From Oscheius sp. JU75 (lineage: Eukaryota; Nematoda; Chromadorea; Rhabditida; Rhabditidae), in contig JASJZC010000005.1 of assembly GCA_037178855.1 (NCBI GenBank), forward strand, positions 7,130,001 to 7,194,000: DNA of 64,000 nucleotides. Reading direction: 5' to 3'. This document shows positions 9,334-20,267 of the stretch, in pieces. The stretch's first letter is position 1. Every line of letters starts with the position of its first letter. The position numbers and the translations under genes are program-made. The notes under the pieces are model-generated. The model saw nothing but the letters and a program-made list of their open reading frames with translations. It ran no database searches and was not told where the DNA came from.

Positions 9334-12300
9334 ATGTCTCAACAAGACTTGTTGAGCTCGTGGAACTCCGATGCCGGTTACAGCGACCGACCCTCGTCTG
9401 AAAAGTGAGTTTTCATGCTTTGCCGCAAAAAATCAAGTTTAGGATACTTCCGGTGGCCGGCAAGAGGAACATCCTGATCACATCGGCCCTTCCCTACGTC
9501 AATAACGTCCCGCATCTCGGTAACATTATCGGATGCGTGCTCAGCGCCGACGCCTACTCCCGCTATTGTCGTCTCCGTGGACATCAGTCGCTCTATATCT
9601 GCGGAACTGACGAATACGGAACGGCTACCGAGACCAAGGTTCGTTTCAGCTAAATGTAATGGTAAACACAGAGGTCGGGACCAGACAGGGTATTGCTCGC
9701 CTGATGTTTCAATAACCACGCATTCGAAATCGTACTGGAGGTTTTTTTTATAAAGTTTCAGAGCCGACGAGTAAGACTAGGCCAATGAAGCAATATAATC
9801 CCTGCAGTCCTACAGCAAGAGTTTTTTTTTAAGAGGATTGACATAACAATCAGACTGTACTTTCTTTTTTTCTAAAAGCTAACGTTTGTAGGCCATTCAA
9901 GAGGGTCTGACGCCGCGGGAAATCTGTGACAAGTACCACGCCATTCATAAGGGCGTCTACGAGTGGTTCAACATCGATTTCGATCATTTCGGACGCACGA
10001 CTACCGAGCAGCAGACTGAGTATGCTTTTCTGTTTCTTTTTTCGAATGGAATGTTTCAGAATCACGCAGGACATCTTCCTGAAGCTGCACAAGAATGGCT
10101 TCACCTCGACGGCCTCGATGGATCAGCTCTACTGCGAGACGTGCTCCAAGTTCCTGGCCGACCGATTCGTCACCGGGATCTGCCCGACCTGTGGCTATGA
10201 TGACGCTCGAGGAGATCAGTGCGACGGCTGTGGGAAACTCATCAATGCCGTGAGTTTTTCTACCTTTTTGGGGCAAAAAATACAAATTTAGGTGGATCTG
10301 AAGGAGCCCAAGTGCCACATTTGCAAAAACCAGCCCGTAGTGAGGGAATCCACTCACATCTTCCTCCATCTGGATCAGCTCCAGAATGAGGTCAACACGT
10401 TCGTCGAGGCCCAGATCAACAAGGAACACAGTCGCTGGTCAGCCAATGCCGTCGCCATCATCAAGGGATGGGTCAAGGTAGGTTTTGACACTATTTTGTA
10501 CCGCTGTCGTATAGTTTAAATTTAAACAGCTAGAGACTAGTTTGCGAGCTTTGCACAAATGGTGCAGCAGGTGGGGGTTCCGACTACGAAACATACGGCC
10601 GAGTTCAATGGATGTGTAGGTTAAAACTATTCCTGTTCATGGAACCCTCGAAAAACGGACCCGTAACTTTATACAGAAAAAATTTCTGGATAAAGTCACG
10701 GTAACTTTTTCCAGACAAATTTCATTCTCGAAAACTTGTTTTCTGTACTGTTAGTTGGTACATAAGCCTTCTTTTCCCCAGTAATTCCACTCTCGCGCTG
10801 TTTTTCCTCGACCTGCTGTCATACAGAGACAGTGCGCCTCCAAACATAAAACATTAAGAAAGGCCTGGAGAAGCGTTGTATCACTCGTGACCTGAAGTGG
10901 GGAATTCCTGTCCCGATCGCAGGATTCGAGGATAAGGTCTTCTACGTGTGGTTCGATGCCCCGATCGGCTACCCGAGCATCACAAAGTGTCTTCTCGGCG
11001 ACGAATGGACCAAATGGTGGAAGAATCCAAAGGAGGTCGAACTCTATAACTTCCTCGGCAAGGACAACGTCGCCTTCCACGGAATCATGTTCCCAAGTTC
11101 GCAGATTGGTGCCCGAGACAACTACACCGTCGTCAACAACATCTGCGCCACCGAGTACCTGAACTACGAGGACACAAAGTTCAGGTATCCATTTTTTGTA
11201 TTTTTCTTAAAATGAACAAAGTTTAGTAAGAGTCGCGGAGTTGGAGTGTTTGGAGACGCTGCTCGCGACACGGGAATCGAGGCGGACGTCTGGCGTTTCT
11301 ATCTGCTCTACATGAGACCCGAGAATCAGGACACGGTCTTCTCGTGGGATGATTTCGCCCTGAAAGTCAACTCGGAACTGCTCGCGAATCTCGGAAACTT
11401 TGTCAATCGGGCCCTGTCCTTCCTCAAGAACAACTACCAGGGAGTGGTGCCGGAGATGCATCTGACAGCTGACGATTTCGATCTCTTGAAGGACATCAAG
11501 GAGGAATCCGAGCGATGGGATGGTCTCTTCGACAGCGTCAAGCTTCGAGACGGAGTCCGATCCGTTCTGGAGATGTCACGTCGTGGAAATCAGTACATGC
11601 AGGCTCAACAACCGTGGGCTCAGATCAAGGGAGACGACGAGCAGAAGTAGGTCTTTTTTATTGTTTTGAACATGAAGATATTTCAGAAAACGAGCAGGAA
11701 CTGTTATTGGAGTGGCCGCCAACGTGGCCTATCACATCTCACTGGCATTGCAACCCATTATGCCCGAAGTCTCTGAGAAGATTCGAGCCCAGTGCGCTCT
11801 GGAACGACTGCCGCTATTCCCCGTCACGCCGATCGCCTATTTGAAGCCTGGACACATTATTGGACAGGTAGTTTCATAAAAATAAAAATAGTGTAATGTA
11901 ATTCCAGCCCAAACCTCTATTCGAGAAGATGGAGAAGGCTCGAATCGATGAACTGAAGGCTAAGTTCGGTGGAAGTACGACTGCTGCTGCTCCAGCCAAG
12001 GAAGACAAGAAGTCGAATGGAAAGGCTAAAACAGGTACCGTTTTGAGTCCAATTGGCGATTTTCTACACTTTGATTGCAGTCCCTGGGAGGCCGAAGCGA
12101 TACGTTCCTTTCCTTCTTTTCCACCTCCTCCTTCGAATTTTCGATTGGTTTTTATCCCCATTTTGTTAGAATTGGCCAGAAATTCTAATATGATCTATTT
12201 CCACCTAAATTTCTAGCCCGGGATTTTAACCCTCTTTTTTAACATTGTTTGCTGACACTCTCTGCACACTCCTCGTTTGCTGAACATCAAACATTCCAAA

Positions 12301-13624
12301 ATTTTCAGGTAGCCCGAAGGAGGCCAAAGAAAAGCCGAAGAACGAGAAGAAGATGGCCAGCAACGTCGCCCGACACTTCCCCCATCTCTACAAGAACCAA
12401 CAGCAAATCAAACAGCTGCTCGAGACGAACGCCAAGAAGTTCGATCAGGCCCGCACACTGTTTGTGAAGGAAAAGATGGCCGAGCTCGAGAAACAGGCTG
12501 CACAGTTGGAGAAGGAGGTCGCCGAGATCAATTCTAAGCTCATCGAAGCTGAAGTAGCCGCTGGAAGTAGGTTTCTTCCTTATTTTTATTCGAAAAAATC
12601 TGTTTTAGAGAAACAAGTTCCCGTCCCGAAGTGTTCCAAGCCTGCTCAGCCTTTGGCACAACCTGCCGCTCCAGCTCCAGCTGCTCCTGCCTCCGCTCCT
12701 GAGGGAAAGAAGGCCAAAAAGGAGGAGAAACCGGCCAAAACTGCTCAGCCGAAGAAGGGAGGAGCTGCTGATGCCGCTGCCGACGATTCCATCGATATCG
12801 GCCGTCTAGATCTTCGTGTCGGACGGATAGTTCAATGCGAGAAGCACCCAGACGCGGATGCTCTCTATCTGGAAAAGATTGACGTCGGAGAGGCTCAGCC
12901 GAGAACTGTCATCTCCGGACTCGTCAAATGGGTTCCTCTTGAGCAGGTGGGACTTTTTTTTCTATCTTTTGAAAGTGCCTCTATCTGAATTCAAGTGATT
13001 TTTGGACTTCACGAGCAGCGCAGTCGGTTAGCGCTCCGACTACAGATGAAAAACCCTTCCAATTTCAAATCCCGTGGGTCGATATGAATTGCTGGAATAA
13101 TTTTCGGAGCGTTTTGTCTAGACCAACGTTTTTTTTTTGTACTGCAGCACTCTCAGGTTTGTGCACCGAAACAAGGTAGCTATTTAGACTTCCTGTAACG
13201 TTTCCCTCCCAAATCTCAACTATTTTTGTTACCAAATTCTCATTTCCAGATGCAAAATCGCCTTGTCGTCGTTCTTTGCAACCTGAAGCCGGCCAAGATG
13301 CGCGGAATCGAGTCCCAGGCCATGGTGATGTGTGCTTCCACTCCCGAAAAGGTTGGTTTCCTTTTTGTATCCAAAAAACAAAAATTTTAGGTAGAAATCA
13401 TGGAAGTAGACGCCTCCTCGGCTCCCGGAACTCCGGTCCTCTGTTCGCCCTTCGTCCATCGACCCGATGCCATCCTGAATCCGAAGAAGAAGGTCTGGGA
13501 GACCGTGGCCGAAGATCTCAAGGTTTCGGCCGAGGGCCAAGCCACCTGGAAGGGACAGCCCCTTCTGGTCGGAGGAAAGACGAACATGACTGCACCGACT
13601 CTCCGCGGAGTCAACATCAAGTAA
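9334..13624 (+). CDS. mars-1: Cytosolic methionyl-tRNA synthetase with C-terminal EMAPII-type domain
   Basis: Thirteen exons splice in phase (9334-9404, 9443-9638, 9892-10019, 10060-10249, 10292-10477, 10859-11184, 11227-11646, 11687-11867, 11908-12034, 12309-12566, 12609-12946, 13250-13351, 13391-13624), giving 918 aa. The enzyme charges tRNA-Met with methionine. The class I Rossmann fold starts near residue 35 ([19 protein letters not shown], carrying the HIGH-like PHLG). Zinc knuckles CETC, CPTC, CDGC and CHIC follow, then [11 protein letters not shown] and the KMSKS equivalent KFSKSRGVG, which is split by an intron. A helical basic linker and a Pro/Ala-rich spacer precede an OB-fold tRNA-binding domain ([20 protein letters not shown]). 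There is no N-terminal GST-like domain. The tRNA-binding extension is the known nematode arrangement. The exon 6 acceptor (ATTAAG) is weak. Confidence 0.95.
13010..13085 (+). other. tRNA-like fragment in a mars-1 intron
   Basis: AGCGCAGTCGGTTAGCGCT forms a tRNA D-arm and fits the pol III A box; 40 bases on, TTTCAAATCC fits the B box (T-loop). The anticodon arm and acceptor stem do not pair, so this is not a working tRNA. It may be a decayed tRNA copy or part of a tRNA-derived SINE. It lies in the 303 bp intron before exon 12. Confidence 0.45.
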
Positions 13625-13882
13625 TTTCCTTGTTTTTCCCCCTTTGTTTGGAACAGATGGTTCTCCTCTTTTTAGTTATTGTTATTCCGAATTTTTATCT
13701 TTACTTTTCCACCGGTTTAAAGTAGCACAATTGTTGCGGAATAAATATTGTTTTTTGATTTTTTTCTGACTATGCTAAAACCTAGGTTATTGTGTCCTAT
13801 TTGTATCTCTTTTCGAAGGCAGCATCATCGCCATTTTGCAACATTTTTATGGATTTGAAATCCACGATTACTGGGTTTTCAG
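13625..13882 (+). other. Intercistronic gap, mars-1 to ESF1, with poly(A) signal
   Basis: AATAAA occurs about 115 bp after the mars-1 stop (near 13740), and GGGTTTTCAG sits directly before the ESF1 ATG. A poly(A) signal followed by a trans-splice-type acceptor within 258 bp is the usual layout of a nematode operon junction. Confidence 0.5.
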
Positions 13883-16800
13883 ATGAAGAAAGGAGCCAAA
13901 ACGAAAAAGGCAGTCGTTGAACCGGCTGGCCTGGAAGATGCACGTTTCACTCATCTCAAGTCAGATCCAAAATTCAGCGGGCTGAGCAATAAGAGCAAAA
14001 AGGTTGCCTTTTCCTCATTTTTGCTCATAAAAATAATTCAGGTGGTGCTTGAAAAACGTTTCGCCGCCGCCCTAACCGATGCTAAGTTCTCTGCTCGAGC
14101 CCCAGTAGACAAACGCGGTCGTCGACAGAAGAAAACCACAGGAAATGATTTGCTCGATCTCTATGAGGTTGAAGACGATGAGGAGGAGGAGACTCCGGCA
14201 AAAAAGACGAAAGTTCAAGAGGAATCGGATCAGAGCGATGAGGAGGACGACGACAAGCCTGTCCAGGTCAGATAATTTCATATTCTTTGGTAAAAATAAA
14301 ATATAGATTGATCTGGCTCGTGGAGAAGGCAATCTCTCGTCTTCGGATGATAGTGATGATGACGAATCGGATTGGGAGCTGCCGGAGAATCTACAGGTGG
14401 ATATGGATCTGGCACAACTTGATCAGTAAGTCTTTTGTGATCTTTGACAATGTAGAAAAGATAAGCGAATGTGGATTGAAGAGCCAAAAGATGTATTTTG
14501 CTTTGGAATTTCTGGTCAATCTGTACCCCTTTCCTTACGAGGTTCAGCAATATTAATAGATAACTGACCTAACTTAGCTTCGACTAGGATAGTTTTGAAT
14601 ATGCTGTAAAGAAAGACGTACTTCCTGTCCTCCCCTGACTTTTGCACTTAAAAGTTTCGTACAATCTAGACTAGTTTTTATTGTCCCTTTTTCAGTGACG
14701 CAGAGCAAGTGGAATGGGCTAGTCGCCGTCTGGCAGCCTGCAATCTCGACTGGAAGATCATCAAGGCAGACGACATTATGATTCTCGTCAATTCGTTTAA
14801 GCCATCAGGTGGCCGAGTCGAGACCATCTCTATCTATCTGTCCGACTTTGGAAAGGAGCGTTTCGAAGAAGAGGACAAGTTCGGACCGCGACTACAGATC
14901 TCTAAGCCGATCGAGGACATTGAGGAGGGCGACGAACTCGATCCGTAAGTCCTTTTTTGCTGCTTCATAATCTCAAATTTGTAGAGAGACACGAGCAGCT
15001 GTCCGGAAATATCAGATGGACCTGCTAAAGTACTACTATGCCGTGATCGAGTGCGACAGCGTGGAGACGGCCACTCAGATCTACGAACAATGCGATGGCT
15101 TCCAATTCGAGACGTCCGGACTGAAAATGGATCTACGCTTCATTCCGGACGAGATGGAGTTCGAGGTTAATCTTCATACTGTTCTCCCCAAATTGCTGAT
15201 TGAATTATACCAGAGAAGAGTAGAACAATGAAGGTTATAGAGGTCCGCGGGCTGTGATGGTAAATGTTAGGGGTAGGTGTAATCATAGACGGGGTGAGGC
15301 GTAGTAATCTGTTACAAAAACTAAACAGAACTTGAGTTCTTTGGGCCCACACTTTGTAGAACATTGCTACTAGAGCTTATGCCACTCCCAGCATAGACAA
15401 CCACCGATGAGACTGTCTGTATTCTCAGCATCTAAACTTGCATTTATCCTATCATTCATACTATCAAATTACCTTCAAAATAGCTCTTTTGTAATCAGCC
15501 ACAACAAAAGCAATACAGATAGGATCGATGGTCTGAGCTATGCAAATCAGCATTCCGGTTACCTGAATCCAGTCTCCAATGTGCCATTGGAGAACGGAGA
15601 GAGAAAAGGCCAGAATGACGGGGGATGAGTCGAATATGATGGGTAGGACGGTTTGGATGGTGAGAAGAATGTAGATTCGGTATTGGAACTTTTTGTGGGC
15701 GAGAGACTGGAGAGCTTTGATCTCACGACCGATTCGGAACCAGCAGTAACAGATAAAACTTATGACACAGCAGTTGAATAGTCCATGTATGAGAAGAGCG
15801 GCAAACATGATATAGTTTAGGTCGTGGTCGGGGTACTGAAAATGAGCAGACTTCCAGAGTTTTCTGCGAGACTTAACCAATTAATGACTATCCTTCAAGA
15901 TAATACTCTCAACAAATAATCTTTACAGTAAGATTATAAATTTCATGTAAAATTCATGCGAAGAAGCCTGTATTTACAGGCCTTCTCGCCTATTACGTCA
16001 CAGAAGCTCTCTGACTTTACCAGCGACACATTGTCCCTATCAATTCCGTACTTTCAAAAATAGCTTTACCGCTAGCAAACTCACAAAGAACGGTCCCCCC
16101 AGATATCCAATTTCCTCAATGGAATGGTTGTTAACCTGCTCTACCAGCTTGCTAAAGAACACATCAGATCGCTCATTTGGATAGATGGTGACAATGTTGA
16201 GAGTTAGGAAAAGAAGTAGGCAAAAGTTGACGAACAGAAGGATGACAAAACGCTTCTTTTGCTCGAAGAAGTCGGATCTAAAACTAATTCAATAAAAGCA
16301 AAAGACGTACTCTGTCACGCAGGCACGTCTGTACCAAAAACTCCAGCAGACCACGAAAAGATTGATTTCAAAGAGGGCTATCCAAACAGTTATACAGCAA
16401 ACCTGACCCCTTTTCGGTAGAACAGCCACGGTTGAAATGAAAATGTAGCCTCCGTCCAAAATGACCCAGTTCTGAACTTTTTTTACTTTTACAATAACTT
16501 CTTTTGTGCCGGTAGAATGAAGAATTGGGCCAGCGAGAACAAGGCAGCATCCAACACGTAGCTGAAGAGGAAATATTTATAACGACCAATCTTCTCCGAG
16601 GAATGCCGCATGATGATGTACATCATGAAGCTGTTCAACGTGGCAGCTATTGAAGCAGTCGTGAAGCTGACCACGTGCTGTAGGCGCATAGCTAAATTTA
16701 GTTCTGTTAGTGGACCGGTCTGCTAGTCATTTCCTGTAACATCAGAGCAAAACTGGCATGATAAGAGCTGTTAAAAGTAACATTACACGACTATTCCGGA

Positions 16801-19631
16801 TAGAAAGTTAGTACGAGATTCCTCACCCTCCTTATGGTTTTGGTAGTACCAAGATGTACTCGAAGAAGTCTTTACCGTGAAAAAATCACTAAAATACTTT
16901 CTAACGAGCCCAGATACTCATTGGATGACTAGGATTGACCGGAACATCTCATATTAGACAGAATTCAATTGATGGGGACCTGTGCACAGTAGTTTTTTTT
17001 TTACAAGATTAAGAAGTTTGGGACAGAAAGAGATAGCAGAATGGGGAGATAATGATAGGATGTAACAGCTGTACAGAAACAAAGGTTTACCACCTCTAGA
17101 AAAGGCAGGGTCATCTTTTCTAACACTTCAAAAGTTTCCTCCTAGAATTGAGAGCAAAAATAGCACGGAAGCTTGTTCAGTATGTTGCTTGTTTCCTTTC
17201 TTTGTCGTACCTTTAACCAGAAGCCCCCTGCAAAACAACATAATCGACTCGACCGAATTACATTTATCCACCAAATCAGTTGACTCTCATTGGTCAAAGT
17301 GTAAACCCAACTGTTCATCCGAGAGGAAAAAAACAATTAAGCTCGTACTGATCAAAAATTTGCAGGAGGATCGTCTCAAGGAGCGAATAAGGGATCAGGA
17401 CGTGAATTTGGACAAGTACAAGTCGAAGGAGAAGATTCGATCTGGAGTGGCCCAGACTGACGGAAAGGTCCAGTGGGACGAGAACGACGAGGAGAGGGCC
17501 AAGGAACTCCGCGAGGTCTTCAATTCGTCAGTTTTTAGATAGCTCTTTGAATAAAAATTATGTTTAGAGACGATAAAGACGTGTCCGAAAAGGTCTGGTC
17601 TTCGTATTTCGCTCAGTCGGATTCGGAGGACGAGGAGACGGCCACGAGTAGGGCCAAAGCTCTCAGAGCTCTTCTTGACGAGGCTGGAAATGAGAAGGAT
17701 CTTCAGGTACGATTCTTTTTTGTTGTACCATGGGTTTTGACATCATAAAAGCAGGATTTCGATTCGGTTCAAAGGTTCATCCCAGATTAAGTGAACGTAG
17801 TAGTCTAACCTTTTCGTTAAATGCTCTATTCTTTTGCTTATGTAGTTATGCTGACGTTTCCGCAGGTTTTTAAGGACAATGTCGGATTGTTTTTGGACCA
17901 AAAGTAGTTTTTCATAGCTGTAACACCGCATAGTTACTGCCAGTTTCGTACTGCAATTTCTATTGAAGTCCTCGTAACAGAGCCTACGTCCTTCTTCGAT
18001 AATTCCGTTGGCCTGAGCTCATAGTTGTCTTCAACCAGAAGTTTTTTTTTGGACTCTTACCATCGGCAAGAGTCTATCGCCTAAGAATAGTTTACTACCT
18101 GTAATTCAAAAACTCCGACATTCAAACTCTCAATTACAGGTCGAATGGAGTGACCAGGAAGACGACCAGAAGGAAGAGGTCAGGGAAGGCGAGGAATCCG
18201 ATGACGACAGTGATATTGAGAAGGCCTTGGCCAAGAGAAATCGCGTCGACGACAGCGAGGAAGAAGAAAACGTAGAAGAGGAGGAAGAGAAGCCCGCGCC
18301 CGAGACGGAAAAAAAGAAGAACAACTACAAGAGCTATCTGGAGAAGAGGAAGCTGAAACGGAAGCAGAGGAAACAGAAGATGAAGGACGCGAAGGAGATC
18401 GAGAGAGACGAACTCAATCAGGTTGGAAAGGAGGCCAAACAGCGCTTGAAGGTGGTAGTTTTGATATTTTTTGACGAAAAGATTTTAGACAGAGAGGACC
18501 AGAAAAACAGCCGTTCAGCCGACCGAAGAGACCGCTGAAAAAGTCGTCTCCGATGATCGTTTCAAAGCTCTCTTCACCGACAGCGCTTTTGCTATTGAGC
18601 AGAGTGCCAAGCAGTTCAAGGTAGGTGTTTTTTACTTAATTGTTCAGTCTAAAACTTCTCATCGATCATGTCCAAAGGCAGTGCGAGTGTCTCTGCTCGT
18701 AGTTCCGTAGCTCTTCTGACTTCAGTAGCTCTCCTCTCATGAACCTGCTTCTCCAGTTTACGCATGTGTCCCTTGGAGAGTTTAGTATGACCACGCATGA
18801 TCTGAAACATCGTAAATTTCGTGGACAAACACGGATATGTTAAAAGAAAAATTGCTTTCGTGTCTGGGTTTACAAAAGTCACAATTCAATTCAATATTTT
18901 CTGCTTTTGAACTCGAAGTCCCTTCTATACTTGTCAAACGGCATTTTGTGACATCTTACACTTGCAAAACGCTCACGTAGTAACCGAACTGATCGCGGAA
19001 ATGATCACATGCGAATGATCTCTGAGAATGGTTCTTCTAATTTCAGCCAATTACCGTATCGAACTTCTTTAGGTAAATTTGACAATACCCAGGTTTTTCT
19101 TGTAAAAAGAAAGTTGAGTAGGAGCTCACCACTTCGTAAATTGTAAAAAGATATCCTAGTCCTCCTATTACCACCAATCCGACACCGATGTACTCGACCA
19201 CATACTTGGCTGTTCCCTTGATCTCTCCATCGTCGTCCACCCTAAATTTTGTTTAGTTAAAATTGATCAACAGACAACTTACGTTCTCGTCGTCACACAG
19301 ATCATGACAGCTCCTCCAGCCAATACAAAAGAGCATAAAATGGCTTGAATATTCATTTTCGGCTGGGAGGTGGTAGCCGAGGGGAAGATCAATAGAATGA
19401 CTTATCTTTATGACTTTATGACTTTTCAGTAGGTATGCACTAGGATTATTGCCGCTTTCTGCCACAAATGGTACAAAAATGAGTTTTCAGGGTTCAAAGC
19501 TGATCGAGAAGCAGGCGGCTCTGAAGAAGGACAACCGATTGGAGCAGAAGACGTCGGATGATCTGCTCTCGAAGCTGAAACAGAAAACGACCAAATGGGA
19601 GCAGAAGAAGCAGCAGAAGGCCAAAAAGTAG
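13883..19631 (+). CDS. ESF1-like nucleolar pre-rRNA processing protein
   Basis: Ten exons splice in phase: 13883-14002, 14042-14266, 14307-14425, 14696-14944, 14985-15165, 17366-17526, 17568-17706, 18140-18451, 18489-18620 and 19491-19631, giving 592 aa. The N-terminus has the ESF1 signature (DARFTHLKSDPKFSGL ... LEKRFAAALTDAKFS). Acidic tracts follow, then the family core YYYAVIECDSVETATQIYE ... MDLRFIPDEMEFE (human KYYYAVVECDSPETASKIYE ... IDLRFIPDD). The C-terminal conserved box is DDRFKALFTDSAFAIEQSAK, and the tail is Lys-rich. ESF1 is needed for 18S rRNA maturation in the 40S pathway. Introns 5 (2.2 kb) and 9 (870 bp) each carry an antisense gene. An AATAAA signal lies near 19691. It is the last gene of the rightward cluster. 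Confidence 0.93.
15321..16689 (-). CDS. Str-type serpentine chemoreceptor nested in an ESF1 intron
   Basis: Exons, approximately: 16689-16510; 16472-16311; one from about 16280 to 16085; one from about 15841 to 15491; and a last small exon ending at TAG 15321. Seven hydrophobic segments are visible. Family words include LNSFMMYIIMRHSSEKIGRYKY (TM1-loop), QYRIYILLTIQTVLPIIFDS (TM6 region) and TIDPICIAFVVADYKRAI at the end of TM7, which match the Str/Srj superfamily of nematode GPCRs. The copy at 32839-34454 has the same exon design. Intron 1 appears to start with GC rather than GT (CCG then GCACAA): the paralog has an exon 1 of exactly 180 bases ending at the same codon with a normal GT donor. 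The gene is presumably expressed in chemosensory neurons, independently of its host. Confidence 0.82.
18649..19356 (-). CDS. Small two-TM protein (112 aa) nested in an ESF1 intron
   Basis: Three exons (19356-19283, 19241-19130, 18801-18649) splice in exact phase with GTAAGT and GTGAGC donors and TTTAG/TTTCAG acceptors. The product has a hydrophobic N-terminal segment (AILCSFVLAGGAVMICV), a second TM segment near 38-58 (VEYIGVGLVVIGGLGYLFTIY) and a basic/acidic helical tail (KLSKGHMRKLEKQVHERRAT...) likely to form a coiled coil. I do not recognise the family. It fills nearly all of the 870 bp intron between ESF1 exons 9 and 10, on the opposite strand. Confidence 0.75.
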
Positions 19632-20267
19632 ACGGTTTTTCCCCATTCAAATTTGTTGTTACCATTGTTATTTCCTTGTTATCTCCCTTGAATAAAGTTG
19701 TTATCTGATCTGTTCGTACGATTTGAGATACGCGATTTCAAACACATGCAGCTGCGGGGTCATTTGTCACGTGTGCCGTTCCGCTCGGAGTTTTGATCAG
19801 TCGACACTTTGCAATACCTTTCCTCCAAAGCTTTGCCAACGTTCTTTTTGATATCTTTCCTTCCTTGCAGAAAAACTCTAGTAGGGCTGACCTGTATTGA
19901 ATACAGGCCAGTTATATACATTTCCTATTGTCAGAGACTCTTCGTAGTCGTCTTAACTAGCAGAGAAAGTTATCCTATCCAAACCGTACGATCGTCCAGC
20001 ATGCGCCAGGATTCCGCTTGAAACCAAGCGTTCTATTTCTGGAACGAGATTTTGTTTTTTGCAGTTTTACTAAAAGCTCTTTACCAACAGAACTTTCGAA
20101 GCTGGTCCGTTTTTCTTAGACAGTTTTCACTCTGCAGTTAACGTTCCAAGCAGCTTTGTGAGTTATTTATCGCCAGCCTGCATTTCTGACTCTTTCTAGC
20201 GATGTCAGTTTCGGCAAAATAAGCCACTCGTTGTTCGTTCACTTACTTGCTATTCCATATTTCCAGA
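19632..20267. other. Intergenic region upstream of kinase gene 1
   Basis: It holds the ESF1 poly(A) signal and probably the promoter of the kinase gene. No exon is supportable. Confidence 0.5.
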
